This document shows positions 26,948-36,456 of a stretch of 64,000 nucleotides of DNA, one piece after another. This stretch comes from an uncultured Acidimicrobiales bacterium (lineage in GTDB: Bacteria > Actinomycetota > Acidimicrobiia > Acidimicrobiales > SZUA-35), in the NCBI GenBank assembly GCA_938002965.1, contig CALKZY010000024.1:1-64000 (forward strand), read 5' to 3'. A model generated the notes under the pieces. That model was not told the DNA's origin and made no database searches. It saw nothing but the letters and a program-made list of their open reading frames with translations. Made by a program: the position numbers and the translations under genes. Positions within the stretch are counted from its first letter, which is position 1, and every line of letters begins with the position of its first letter.

Positions 26948-28261
26948 ATGGCACTATCCACCGTCAGAGTTGCCACCTTAGCCATCTTTGCCATGTTGGC
27001 CGTGGCGACCGCGTGCTCGGCAGCGTCGACGGAAATCGAAGCCGGTGCAAGCGACTCGGGCACCGGCACCAGCGGTACGTTGCAAGCGGTGCTGGAGCCG
27101 ACCAACGCCCTTGTCGAAGACTTCGGTGATGACTGGGAGCAGGTGGGCCGCTGGTACACCGAAGGCTCGATGACCAGCTGGTCCACCGGATGCTCCGACT
27201 TCGACCGGCTCGGCGACATCTTCAACTACGGCACGCCCGAGACCGTCGTCTGGGCCCGAGGTGACGACCGCATGTTCCAACGAACCGACGACCTCGGGTG
27301 GGACGCCGCCCAGTTCGCCGCCACGGTACAGGCCATCCCAGATAGCTGCCCGGCAGTGGAGGTCGGACAGGTAGCCGTTGCCACCACCCTCGAAGCAACA
27401 TCCAACCTCGGCTCGGCGCCCGGCCGCATCACCGACGGCGACCCTAACGGTCAGGTGGTAGCCATCAAACTGGACGCCTACCCCCACCCCAGCCCGGAAA
27501 CCGACATCGCCACCCCCGAGTTCGAACCGGGCCGGGACACTTGGATGATCGTCGCCACCCGGCACAACGTGGTGTCACAGCTGGTGTTCAGCCCCGACCC
27601 CGAGCGGTCCTCCACCGATGAGCTAGCCTCGGTCGTCGCCGTCCAGATCGACGCGCTGCTGGGCACACCGGTCGAAGCCAGCGGGCCCTTCGAGCAGGCC
27701 GCTCCCCCGCCATCGGTCGAACCCGGAAGCGTCGCCAACGCCGAGCTCTATGTTGACCCGGTCACCTGTGCCAACGACGGTATGATCGACGTCAGTATCG
27801 GCTCCGAAGAGATCAGGTGGCGGCTCACTCAAGCCGTGCCGCTCGCATGGCGGGGCCGCACCCCGATTCTCGGCCACCTAACCTTCGACGGCACCGACGC
27901 CGAATTCACGGCCGACGTCGACGTGTTGCTCGAAAGCTTCACCGTCTCTATGACCACCGGAGCCGTGCAGACGGTGTGCCTCCCGTGGGATGAGCCCGAA
28001 CCCTCCCCCGACGACGTACCGAACACCAACGATCGGCCACTGGACTGCGACGACCGCCCTATTGAGGAGAATCGCTTTCCCGACGAGGGCCAGGACGTAC
28101 TCGAGCTGGCCAAGCAGGCCAACCCTCAAGTGATAGAGGTCCGTCCACTGCAGCCGCTCTTCTGGGGCGGGTTCGATGGCGGCGGTCGAATCGTGGTGGA
28201 GCTGGCTCTCGGCGACGTCGAGAACGCTGACTGGCAGATCTTCACCTGCGCTCAGCCATAG
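26948..28261 (+). CDS. Unrecognised lipoprotein
   Basis: A 437-residue protein with a lipoprotein signal ending at VATAC (about residue 23). The mature part is Asp/Glu/Pro-rich with scattered Cys; one region (about 45-215) has a globular pattern of W, Y and aromatic strands (DDWEQVGRWYTEG, then CSDFDRLG). A Pro-rich linker near 255 precedes a second region with segments such as EIRWRLTQAVPLAW. I can name no family. It stands alone, 13 bases before the convergent ABC-F stop. Confidence 0.72.
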   Translation: MALSTVRVATLAIFAMLAVATACSAASTEIEAGASDSGTGTSGTLQAVLEPTNALVEDFGDDWEQVGRWYTEGSMTSWSTGCSDFDRLGDIFNYGTPETVVWARGDDRMFQRTDDLGWDAAQFAATVQAIPDSCPAVEVGQVAVATTLEATSNLGSAPGRITDGDPNGQVVAIKLDAYPHPSPETDIATPEFEPGRDTWMIVATRHNVVSQLVFSPDPERSSTDELASVVAVQIDALLGTPVEASGPFEQAAPPPSVEPGSVANAELYVDPVTCANDGMIDVSIGSEEIRWRLTQAVPLAWRGRTPILGHLTFDGTDAEFTADVDVLLESFTVSMTTGAVQTVCLPWDEPEPSPDDVPNTNDRPLDCDDRPIEENRFPDEGQDVLELAKQANPQVIEVRPLQPLFWGGFDGGGRIVVELALGDVENADWQIFTCAQP

Positions 28262-28274
28262 CGGCCCCCGGCGG

Positions 28275-29951
28275 CTACAGGTCTTCGGTTAGCTGTTTGG
28301 CGAACTTGATTTTCGACACCTGATCGGCTCGGGTGAGAGCTTGCCGCCCTGTCTCCCAGTCCGGGAGTGACCAGGCCTTGCCATCATGGTCCAGCATCCA
28401 GAACCGGTCGAACGTGGTGAGAAACGCCCGATCGTGCGACACGGCGATGACGGTGCCTTCAAAGCTCTCAAGGGCACCTTCCAACGCAATGGCAGAGTCG
28501 ATATCAAGGTTGTCGGTCGGCTCATCAAGTAGCAGCAGGTTGTGGCCGTCGAGTTCGAGACACAGGATCTCCAGGCGAGCCTTCTGGCCGCCCGACAGCG
28601 TCTCATACGGCTGGCGCTCGTGCCCGGCCAGGCCGTAACGAGCCAACGATCGCATGGCCCGCTCGTGGTTGCCTTGTCGTTCCAGCACCGGCTCGATGGT
28701 GGTTCTACCGTCGAATGCCGGGTTGTTGTTGATCTGTGTGAACAGGCCGGGCTCGACCCTAGCCCCAAGTTTCAGCACGCCGTGATGTTCCACCCCGACA
28801 CTATGTGGCTCACCGGCCAGGAGGCGTAACAGGTGGGTCTTGCCGGAGCCGTTGGGGCCGATCAGACCGATCCGCTCCCCGAAGAAGATCTCGCCGCTGA
28901 AAGCGAACAACAAGTCCGGCAGTTCCAACGACGCAAGTGATACCACCCGTCGACCTGAGTCGCCACCTTTCAGCCGCATCTTGACCTTCTGGTCGAGCGC
29001 CGGTGGTGGGGGCGGCCCGGCAGCGACAAACTTCTTCCAGCGGGTCTCTGCCGCGTTGGCCCGAGGAGCGTTGCCGTCGTTTAGTTTGGCTCGTTCCTTC
29101 ATGATTTTGTAGAAGCGGTAGAGTCGGCGTTCCTCATCGTTCCAGCGTTCCAAGGCATCGCCTAGCCGTTGCTGTCGAGCATCGCGGGCCTCGTTGTATG
29201 AGGCATAGGATTCGCCGTGCACCCAGGCACCGAACGCTTCGAGGGTCACCACTCTGTTGGTGGCGTTGGCCAACAACTCCCGATCGTGGGAGATCAGAAG
29301 CACTGTCTTGTCCGTGGCCGTGATCCGCTTTTCCAACCAGTGTTTAGCTGGAACATCGAGATAGTTGTCGGGCTCGTCCAGCAGCAGAACATCAGCGTTG
29401 GAGTTGAAAAGTAGGTCGAGCACAATTTGTTTGCGTTCACCGCCCGATAGCTGTGAGGCCAGGCGGGCACCCACCTCGTCCAGACCGGAGCGAACGACTC
29501 GCTGCAAGGTGGCGTCCCAGTCGGCTTCGGCCTGGTAGCCGCCGCAGTCGGACCAGGCTCCGATGGCTTCGGCCAACGCCATGGAGGTGTCCACGTCCCC
29601 TTCACCCGCTGCGGTCACCGAACGCTCAGCGTCCGCCAGGTCACGGCCGATGGTGCGCCCCGGTTCAGGCATGCATTCGATCAACATGTCCCGCACGGTG
29701 GTTTGCCCAACATCGGACGCGCTGACACCTACGTCCTGGGCCATGTAGCGCACCTCGCCGCCGATGGAGGCGTCACCGTCCGCGGCGCCGAGTTCACCGG
29801 CCAGGACGCGCATGAGCGTGGTCTTGCCCACCCCGTTGTTGCCGATCAGGGCGGCGTGCGATCCGGGAGCAACCGTAAATGACACCTCGGCGAAAAGCGT
29901 GTCACCACCCGGGTGGGCGTATTCAAGGTTCGACACCGAGATGTGGGCCAT
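28275..29951 (-). CDS. ABC-F family ATPase
   Basis: A 558-residue protein with two ABC domains and no membrane spans. The first has Walker A GNNGVGKTT and signature LSGGERKQ with LLLDEPDNYLD; the second has GPNGSGKTH, LSGGQKAR and LLLDEPTDNLD. A charged linker of about 80 residues (RQQRLGDALERWNDEERRLY) joins them, as in ABC-F translation factors that bind the ribosomal E site. Subgroups include EttA-, Uup- and antibiotic-protection types; the short linker favours a housekeeping or Uup-like role. It starts 232 bases from the divergent oxidase gene. Confidence 0.92.
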   Translation of the reverse strand: MAHISVSNLEYAHPGGDTLFAEVSFTVAPGSHAALIGNNGVGKTTLMRVLAGELGAADGDASIGGEVRYMAQDVGVSASDVGQTTVRDMLIECMPEPGRTIGRDLADAERSVTAAGEGDVDTSMALAEAIGAWSDCGGYQAEADWDATLQRVVRSGLDEVGARLASQLSGGERKQIVLDLLFNSNADVLLLDEPDNYLDVPAKHWLEKRITATDKTVLLISHDRELLANATNRVVTLEAFGAWVHGESYASYNEARDARQQRLGDALERWNDEERRLYRFYKIMKERAKLNDGNAPRANAAETRWKKFVAAGPPPPPALDQKVKMRLKGGDSGRRVVSLASLELPDLLFAFSGEIFFGERIGLIGPNGSGKTHLLRLLAGEPHSVGVEHHGVLKLGARVEPGLFTQINNNPAFDGRTTIEPVLERQGNHERAMRSLARYGLAGHERQPYETLSGGQKARLEILCLELDGHNLLLLDEPTDNLDIDSAIALEGALESFEGTVIAVSHDRAFLTTFDRFWMLDHDGKAWSLPDWETGRQALTRADQVSKIKFAKQLTEDL

Positions 29952-30183
29952 TGCATAAGCCTAGACAGTGAGCCGAAGGGCTGTCCGGGGATTCCTAGGG
30001 CCGGAAGCTTCGACGCGCAACTTCCAAAACAGTGGCGGTGTCATTCCCCCTTTCGTCCCAGTACTGTCGATCGCCATGCTTGCAACCAGTGATCGAACCG
30101 ACAAGGATAGACAGGCTAGGATTTCCTACCTGGGCGACTCTGCTATCGGTGAAACCCGAACGCCCGCGACCTCTGGAGACAAG

Positions 30184-31653
30184 ATGACGCTGGACGACAC
30201 ACGACTTTCTCGCCGGAAATTTCTGGGAGCCGGAGCGGCGGCGGTGGCCGTTGTCGCTTGGGACATCAACACCGGTTCATGGCTGACAGCGGCCGACGCC
30301 GCCGTTGACCGTTCAACTGCCACCCCGATTCCGCCGCAGCTGGCCGGAAAACTGGTCACCGATGAAGCGGCGCTGGCCGCCGCCGCCGACGACTTCGGTC
30401 ACATCGTGTCCCGTCTTCCGCGAGCGGTCCTGCAAGCAACCTCAGCGGAAGACATTTCCACCCTGATCAAGTGGGCCAACAAAGTTGGCATCAAGGTTGC
30501 CGCCCGTGGCCAGGCGCACTCGGTGTTCGGCGAAGGTCAAGTTGCCGATGGCGTCGTCATCGACATGAACGGTCTCAACACCATTCACGAGCTTGGCGAC
30601 GACTTCGCCGTCGTGGATGCCGGTGTCACCTGGGAACAGGTGCTGGAACAATCCATTCCAATTGGCCTCGCTCCCCCAGTCCTCACCGACTACGTACGCC
30701 TGTCGATTGGTGGCGTGCTGGCCGTGGGCGGAATCGGCGGAAACATGAACCAGGCGGGCATGGTCATCGACAACGTCGACTCCATCGACGTCGTCACCGG
30801 CAACGGCCAGCTGGTTCGCAACGTCTCGGCTCGACGCAAGGCGGACCTCTTCGAAGCGGCCCTGGGTGGCCTGGGCCAAGTAGCGATCATTACCAAGGCC
30901 CGCATCCGGCTGGCGCCCGTTACCGCTCTGGTTCGCGTCTACGAGCTGACCTACACCGACGCCGGTGCCTACCTCGACGACCAACGCACCCTGGTGGCCG
31001 ACGGCCGCTTCGGATACCACGAGGGCCAAATCGTGTCCGACGGTGCCGGCGGCTGGAATTTCAAGATCGAGGTCGGTGCCTACTACAACCCTCCGGAAGT
31101 ACCTGACGATGCAGTCCTTTTGGCCGGCCTCTCTCCTGACGGCGGGCAGGTTATCTCCGACCTCCCCTCGGAGATCTGGTTCAGCCGGGTCAGCTTCGCT
31201 GAAGCCCAGCTTCGTCAAATCGGTCTGTGGGACACACCGCACCCGTGGTCGGATCTGTTCGTGGACGATGCCAGCGCAGAGCAGTACGTGACCGAGACCG
31301 TCTTGCCAACACTCACCGCTGAAGGGGTTGGAGCAGGCCTGCTGCTTCTCTACCCGTTCCGCACCGACAGGTTGACTCGCCCCATGGCCCGCGTACCCGA
31401 GGGCGACGTGGTCTGGGCGTTCGACATTCTACGGTTCCCGTTCGATCCGACGTTGACCGACGCCTTGATGGCCGAAAACCGGCTGCTGTTCGAGGGCGCA
31501 GCCGCCCTGGGCGGCAACTTCTACCCGATTGGGGCCTTGGACACCACGGCCGACGAGTGGGTCGCCTACTTCGGACCGCTGTATGACACGCTGCTGGCCA
31601 ACAAGCGCCGCTACGACCCGGCCGACGTGCTCACACCGGGCCAGGGGATCTAG
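30184..31653 (+). CDS. Tat-exported FAD oxidase, cytokinin-dehydrogenase-like
   Basis: GGAG (30175-30178) precedes ATG 30184; the longer in-frame extension upstream has no site. A twin-arginine signal SRRKFLGAGAAAVAVVAW is followed by a processing region ending ADA. The PCMH FAD domain contains ARGQAHS with His112 at the position that carries covalent FAD in cytokinin dehydrogenases. PPVLTDYVRLSIGGVLAVGG and ALGGLGQVAIITKARI closely resemble the plant and bacterial CKX segments. A berberine/cytokinin-type substrate domain completes the 489 residues. It should oxidise an amine or alcohol outside the cell after folding with FAD inside; cytokinin itself is unproven. Confidence 0.83.
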   Translation: MTLDDTRLSRRKFLGAGAAAVAVVAWDINTGSWLTAADAAVDRSTATPIPPQLAGKLVTDEAALAAAADDFGHIVSRLPRAVLQATSAEDISTLIKWANKVGIKVAARGQAHSVFGEGQVADGVVIDMNGLNTIHELGDDFAVVDAGVTWEQVLEQSIPIGLAPPVLTDYVRLSIGGVLAVGGIGGNMNQAGMVIDNVDSIDVVTGNGQLVRNVSARRKADLFEAALGGLGQVAIITKARIRLAPVTALVRVYELTYTDAGAYLDDQRTLVADGRFGYHEGQIVSDGAGGWNFKIEVGAYYNPPEVPDDAVLLAGLSPDGGQVISDLPSEIWFSRVSFAEAQLRQIGLWDTPHPWSDLFVDDASAEQYVTETVLPTLTAEGVGAGLLLLYPFRTDRLTRPMARVPEGDVVWAFDILRFPFDPTLTDALMAENRLLFEGAAALGGNFYPIGALDTTADEWVAYFGPLYDTLLANKRRYDPADVLTPGQGI

Positions 31654-31757
31654 TTCACTACCCAACCGGACATCGAGCCGATAGACCCAACCGAATGTAG
31701 CGATCGTCACGACCGAACCGGATTGGCCCCGTTCGGTCGCTGGCTACCCTTAACAGC

Positions 31758-32369
31758 ATGCGACATTTTGTCTCTTCGGCGGCGTTGGTCTTGGCTCTGA
31801 TCATGGCGACCGCTGCCTGCGGCAACAAATCGGAAGTGGCTGCCGCTGCTGACGCAGGCGCCGGTGATGAAGCGGGACACGACCACTCCAGCCACGATCA
31901 CGGCGACGATTTGGTGTCCAATATCGAAGGCATGGGAGCCCTAATGGGCGACCCTGATGCCACGCCAGCGACCGAGATTGAGGGGGCTGAACTGATATCG
32001 GTCACGTTTGGTCTCCTAGACAGCCGACCTGACGGCTTCGACGGCACAACGGGCACGGCCGACGTTGCCCGTCACGACAACGGCACCACGGTGACGTTGG
32101 AACTGGATGGTCTCGACCCCGGACGACAGTTCATCGCCCATGTTCACGAGGGGTCGTGTGATGACAACGGTGGGCCTCACTACAAGTTCGACCCTGACGG
32201 ACCTGACACCCCGCCAAACGAAATCCACCTGCTGTTCTCCTCCGACGGCGACGGTAATGGCTTTATGACGGTCGAGAACCTGAAGGTCGTTGATGACGAC
32301 GCCCAGTCGATCGTGGTTCACGCCACCGATGACATGGCGGCCTACATCGCCTGTGCAACGCTCAGCTAG
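31758..32369 (+). CDS. Superoxide dismutase-like (Cu/Zn SOD fold) lipoprotein
   Basis: The signal peptide ends at TAAC (about residue 21). A His/Asp cluster HDHSSHDHGDD at about residues 40-52 could bind copper or zinc. The C-terminal 130 residues follow the SOD_Cu beta-barrel: TVTLELDGLDPGRQFIAHVH with the HVH pair, a Cys shortly after, and a closing IVVHATDDMAAYIAC with His and the second Cys. Only part of the classical metal set is visible, so it may be a metal-binding relative rather than an active dismutase. Confidence 0.7.
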   Translation: MRHFVSSAALVLALIMATAACGNKSEVAAAADAGAGDEAGHDHSSHDHGDDLVSNIEGMGALMGDPDATPATEIEGAELISVTFGLLDSRPDGFDGTTGTADVARHDNGTTVTLELDGLDPGRQFIAHVHEGSCDDNGGPHYKFDPDGPDTPPNEIHLLFSSDGDGNGFMTVENLKVVDDDAQSIVVHATDDMAAYIACATLS

Positions 32370-32404
32370 CTGAATTCGAGCTTCAAACCGGCACTGGCCC
32401 AGCG

Positions 32405-32494
32405 GCAATGACATAGCCGGTCAAGCCGGAATGACATAGCCCGTCAAGCCGCAATGACATAGCCGGCCCAACCGGAATGACATAGCCGGTCAAG
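32405..32494 (+). repeat. Four tandem copies of a 23-bp repeat
   Basis: The core AATGACATAGCCGG begins near 32407, 32430, 32453 and 32476 at an exact 23-base period, with the connecting segment TCAAGCC or a one- or two-base variant. It lies between the SOD-like gene and the GGDEF/EAL gene, ending about 30 bases before the latter's start. No transposase is nearby. It could be a regulator array or the multiple terminal repeats of a lost IS21-like element. Confidence 0.85.
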
Positions 32495-32524
32495 TGCAGA
32501 CAGCCTCCCGCCGAGAAACAAAAT

Positions 32525-34579
32525 GTGGGTCGCAAAAAGGTGCCGGCTATACAGAACGTAGGGGTGATCGCCGCTCATCGCGCCAGTGCACTCGGTTGCA
32601 GCATCATCATGTTCTGGCTGCTACCGGCCCTCTACTGGGACTCGGGACTGAGTCAGGCCGGACTCAACGCCCTTTCATACGCCTGGTGGATCGCCGCCAT
32701 TCCGTCGCTTGTGGCCCTCATACTGACATTCCGGTCAGGGTCCAGTCCTCGTCTAATGCGTTATCTCGACCTGGTGTCCATCGGCACCATCGGCATCATC
32801 TTGGCCTCGGTTCCCTGGGTTGGCAATGTCAGCGGATTGAACGAGGGTGCTCACTACCTCCTTGCCATGTGCCACCTGGCGACTGTTACCGGCTTGGCCG
32901 TCGCCCCAAGGTCTGGACGAGCTGCTGACCTGGACCTCCCGTTGATTCTTCTCAATACGGTCTCCTACATCATCGCCTTCATCGCCATAGGCGATGCGAC
33001 GATGTTGGCAATCGTGGCTCTGCTGTCGGTCGTGGCCATGATGATGTTCGTCACCGGTGACCGAGTCATGATCCAACTCGAATCCCTGCGAGCCGACAGC
33101 GAACACCGCGCCATTCACGACGGTTTGACAGGACTACTCAACCGCGACGGCTTCATTCAGTCCGTCGAGGAGGCTATCGAGACCGGGGCCGTCCAGCCGG
33201 TGGATGCTTGCACCACGGTGACGGTAACCGAACACCAAGACAACGTTCTGGGCGACGGGACAGCGTCGTGGTTAGTGCTCCTTGACCTTGTCGGGTTCAA
33301 GCAGGTGAACGACAGATTTGGCCACACTGCCGGGGATATGGTCCTCACCCAGGTGGCCGAACGTCTGCGCCATGCGTTGCCGCAGACCGCTCTCATCGCC
33401 CGCTTGGCCAGCGATGAGTTTGCATTCATTATCAGCGGGGCCAGCGAGAACGGCATGGAGTGCACGCTCGGTCGACTACTCGACTTGATGTCGACTCCCT
33501 ATCCCCACGATCACGGGTCATCAGAAGTCAGCGCTTCGGTCGGGACAACCCGGCTACGACTCGGCTCGGCTACAACCGACCTGATGGCCGAAGCCGACCT
33601 GGCCATGTACGAGAGCAAGAAGACAACGACCAGCTACGTCACCCACTACGACCGGTCGCTGAAGGAGCACTTCGAAACCCGCATCGACTTGGTAGCAAGA
33701 TTACGCCAGGCGCTCGCCGATCGAGACATCGAGTTCTGGGCTCAACCAGTTGTTCTGTCCAACAATTTGCGACCGGTTGGCGTCGAACTTCTCGCCCGTT
33801 GGAAGCTGGCCGACGGCTCCTTCGAGAGCCCAGCCAACTTCATCCCAATTGCTGAGGAGACCGGTCTGGTAGTGGAGATCGGACGCCAAGCATTGAGCTT
33901 CGCCGCCTCCCTGCTTGAGCGATGGGACGATGATCCTGAGCTGAGGGATCTCGGCGTCAACGTGAACATTGCCGCCTCCCACCTGACCGACGGACTGTTA
34001 GAGGACGTCATAGCGGTCCAGCCTCAGGGCGATGATCGGCTCGGTATAGAATTCGTCGAGAGCCAACTGATCTTGGACCATGAACAGGACAGCGCTGGGA
34101 AGCTCGGCGCCATTCTCGAAGAACTCAAGCGCCGCCGATATCGGCTACTCATCGACGACTTCGGCACCGGCTACTCATCGTTGTCTTACCTCTGGGCCAT
34201 TCCACTCAGCGCAATCAAGATCGATCGATCATTGGTGTTCGGGGTGGAGGAAGACCGTACGAAGGCCGGCCTGTTGACGGCAACGGTCGCTATGGCTCGG
34301 CAGCTGCAAGTACCGTGCGTAGCCGAGGGGGTCGAAACCGACGAGGCGATTGTTGCCCTCAACCGGCTCGGAGTTCCGATTCTTCAGGGCTTCGGTATTG
34401 CCAGACCTCGTCCCATAGCGGAGACAGAGATCAGCCTCCGACGTATGGTCAGAAACGCTCGTGGTGCTGCCCAAGAACTACCGGACACCAACGAATTTGT
34501 TAAGTCGCTTGAACAGTTGAACGCCGACGGCTACCGGCTATCGGTGGAAGATCTCGATCCCGACAGATCTGTTGACTGA
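32525..34579 (+). CDS. Membrane GGDEF/EAL protein, probable c-di-GMP phosphodiesterase
   Basis: The 684 residues start with about 6-7 membrane spans (to about residue 180). A GGDEF domain follows (HDGLTGLLNRDGF, LDLVGFKQVNDRFGH), with the signature changed to ASDEF near residue 297, so cyclase activity is doubtful. The EAL domain (about 400-660) keeps the metal and catalytic residues: Glu in GVELLARW (ELL for EAL), Asn in NVNIAASHL, Glu in EFVES, the Asp pair in DDFGTGYSSL, Lys in AIKIDRS, Glu in AEGVET and Gln in LQGFG. It should hydrolyse c-di-GMP in response to a membrane signal. GTG 32525 is the start; the 23-bp repeat array is immediately upstream. Confidence 0.88.
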   Translation: MGRKKVPAIQNVGVIAAHRASALGCSIIMFWLLPALYWDSGLSQAGLNALSYAWWIAAIPSLVALILTFRSGSSPRLMRYLDLVSIGTIGIILASVPWVGNVSGLNEGAHYLLAMCHLATVTGLAVAPRSGRAADLDLPLILLNTVSYIIAFIAIGDATMLAIVALLSVVAMMMFVTGDRVMIQLESLRADSEHRAIHDGLTGLLNRDGFIQSVEEAIETGAVQPVDACTTVTVTEHQDNVLGDGTASWLVLLDLVGFKQVNDRFGHTAGDMVLTQVAERLRHALPQTALIARLASDEFAFIISGASENGMECTLGRLLDLMSTPYPHDHGSSEVSASVGTTRLRLGSATTDLMAEADLAMYESKKTTTSYVTHYDRSLKEHFETRIDLVARLRQALADRDIEFWAQPVVLSNNLRPVGVELLARWKLADGSFESPANFIPIAEETGLVVEIGRQALSFAASLLERWDDDPELRDLGVNVNIAASHLTDGLLEDVIAVQPQGDDRLGIEFVESQLILDHEQDSAGKLGAILEELKRRRYRLLIDDFGTGYSSLSYLWAIPLSAIKIDRSLVFGVEEDRTKAGLLTATVAMARQLQVPCVAEGVETDEAIVALNRLGVPILQGFGIARPRPIAETEISLRRMVRNARGAAQELPDTNEFVKSLEQLNADGYRLSVEDLDPDRSVD

Positions 34580-34687
34580 AGACGAGTCCCCGGTCGGTTA
34601 AAGATATTGCTGCTTGTTGTCGAAGAATCCAGGTGGCCCCAGTGAAGGCCATCTGAGGAACCGATCAACCGTTAGGCGGAAAGCGGC

Positions 34688-36418
34688 ATGACACAAGCAA
34701 GACGAACAATCGTTGCCATCACAGCGTCAATGACGTTGGCAGTGGCCATCTTGACCACACTGGTTTTCACCGTTGATGAGGCGTCAGCCATGGAGCTGAG
34801 CGACTACCAGATTACGGCCGACGTCGGTGGCCCCGACGACGAAGTCGGCCAAGCCGACCTCTCGCTCTTGGGCACCGACTTGAGTGACGTGAACGCCGCC
34901 ACACCCCGAGTTGGTGTGCTGGTGGCGTTCGACGACACCGCTCAAAGTGGCAACAACACATCCGACGCCTGCACCTTGTTTGACGGTGACGGTGACGGTC
35001 TCCCCGATATTGCCCTGTGCTTCGCTCTCGGTGGTCCAACCATGGATCTTGTCCCCAGTGACGGCGACTACTCCGTCCTCTATGACTGCAAGGACACCGC
35101 TCTGGATCGCTGTTTCACCAACGGTGGTGGCGGTGACGGCTCGTCAGGCACCATCGGCTCCGACACCGACGGCGACGGTCTCATCGATGGCCTCTCGTCC
35201 GGCTGTGTCGAAGTAGCATCGATCACCCAAGACGCCTTTGCCTCCGAAGCGTCCCACGCCCCGGAGCAGGATCCGACCAACGACACCTACGTGGCCTGCG
35301 AGCTCTATCTCAACGAGGTCACTGAGCTGAACGGCGACGTCTTCCCCGCCCTGTCACTCACCAACGTCTGCACCTTTCCGTCCAGTTCGGCCAACAGCGA
35401 CGACAAAGACTGTCTGGTCAACCCCGGTGCTCGCTTCATCACGGTTGATGCCACCGTTACCAGCACGGAAAACCCGGTCACCTTGACGGCAACGGTCGAA
35501 GGGTCCGATGGCAGCTCGGGAAGCTCGACCTTCACCACTTCCGGCGGAACAACCAACAGTGGCACTTCATCGGCTATTGCCGTCGGCGACGGCGCAGAGG
35601 CAGCGACGTACACCGTGACCTTCACCAGCGACACCCCAATCGAGCTGGCCGCGTCGACCTGTAGCGACTCGACCGATCCATCAAGCGGAACTCAAGATGG
35701 CTCGTCCATCACGCTCGGTCCCGGTGAACGCTACGAATGTACCTCCAGCGTTGAAACGTCTGAGGCCACCTCGTACGCCCTTGAAGATTCGGGCCTCGGC
35801 GAAGGGGCAACGTGCGAGGCGACTACCAACGTGGACCGTCTTCCACGAATGACGGTAAACCCCAACGACATCACCGCCGAAACCGTGGTCTACACGTCCG
35901 CCTTCGACAACCCCGATTCGCTGTGGAAGATTCTGTCCGGAAGCTGGTCGGTGGAAGACGGCGTACTCAAACAGCTGAACGACTGCGGATTCGACTACAC
36001 CACTCTGCTGAAGACCGCCCCAATGGCCAACTACCGATTCTCGGTTGACGTGAAGGATCTGGCCGGCACCAATCATGGCGGCGTCGTCGTTGGACAGTCC
36101 CATGAGGACACCCGAAGCGGCGCCTGGCTGGTCGACTTGACCAACGGTGGATCCACGCTGCGCTGGGGCACCTACAACGAGGTCGGCTACTACCAGAACT
36201 CCGGGTCGGTTGACATTACTGCTCCAGGCGCCGGTCAATTCGTCAACATCACGGTCACCGTGCTGGACAACAATCTCACTGTCGAATACGACGGCGCCGA
36301 GATCGCTTCGCTACCGACAACGACCGGTGACGGTCACGTAGGCCTGGTCAGCACCCAGACCGCCGTTGCCTACGACAACGTAACGCTTACCGCTCTGCCC
36401 CCCGGCGGCGCTTCGTAA
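34688..36418 (+). CDS. Secreted protein with Cys-rich N-terminal domain and concanavalin-like C-terminus
   Basis: The signal peptide covers about residues 1-36 (cleaved after EASA). The N-terminal domain (to about 255) contains CTLFDGDGDGLPDIALC, an EF-hand-like Asp loop between Cys, then LYDC, DRCF, VACELYLNEV, LTNVCTFPSS and NPGARFITVDA. A Ser/Thr-rich Ig-like middle region follows, and a C-terminal domain (about 400-570) with FRFSV-like strands and a GGVVVGQ segment resembles LamG/DUF1080 folds. The N-terminal domain recurs at the start of the repeat protein at 39841-43548. No anchor is visible. It is followed closely by a thioredoxin-like lipoprotein gene, which may serve its disulfides. 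Confidence 0.78.
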   Translation: MTQARRTIVAITASMTLAVAILTTLVFTVDEASAMELSDYQITADVGGPDDEVGQADLSLLGTDLSDVNAATPRVGVLVAFDDTAQSGNNTSDACTLFDGDGDGLPDIALCFALGGPTMDLVPSDGDYSVLYDCKDTALDRCFTNGGGGDGSSGTIGSDTDGDGLIDGLSSGCVEVASITQDAFASEASHAPEQDPTNDTYVACELYLNEVTELNGDVFPALSLTNVCTFPSSSANSDDKDCLVNPGARFITVDATVTSTENPVTLTATVEGSDGSSGSSTFTTSGGTTNSGTSSAIAVGDGAEAATYTVTFTSDTPIELAASTCSDSTDPSSGTQDGSSITLGPGERYECTSSVETSEATSYALEDSGLGEGATCEATTNVDRLPRMTVNPNDITAETVVYTSAFDNPDSLWKILSGSWSVEDGVLKQLNDCGFDYTTLLKTAPMANYRFSVDVKDLAGTNHGGVVVGQSHEDTRSGAWLVDLTNGGSTLRWGTYNEVGYYQNSGSVDITAPGAGQFVNITVTVLDNNLTVEYDGAEIASLPTTTGDGHVGLVSTQTAVAYDNVTLTALPPGGAS

Positions 36419-36456
36419 ATAGACCCCGACCGGAACCATTGATGGAGGAAACAGAG

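Noticed and set aside
32405-32494. CRISPR array
   Set aside because: The 23-base period leaves no unique spacers and no cas gene is present.
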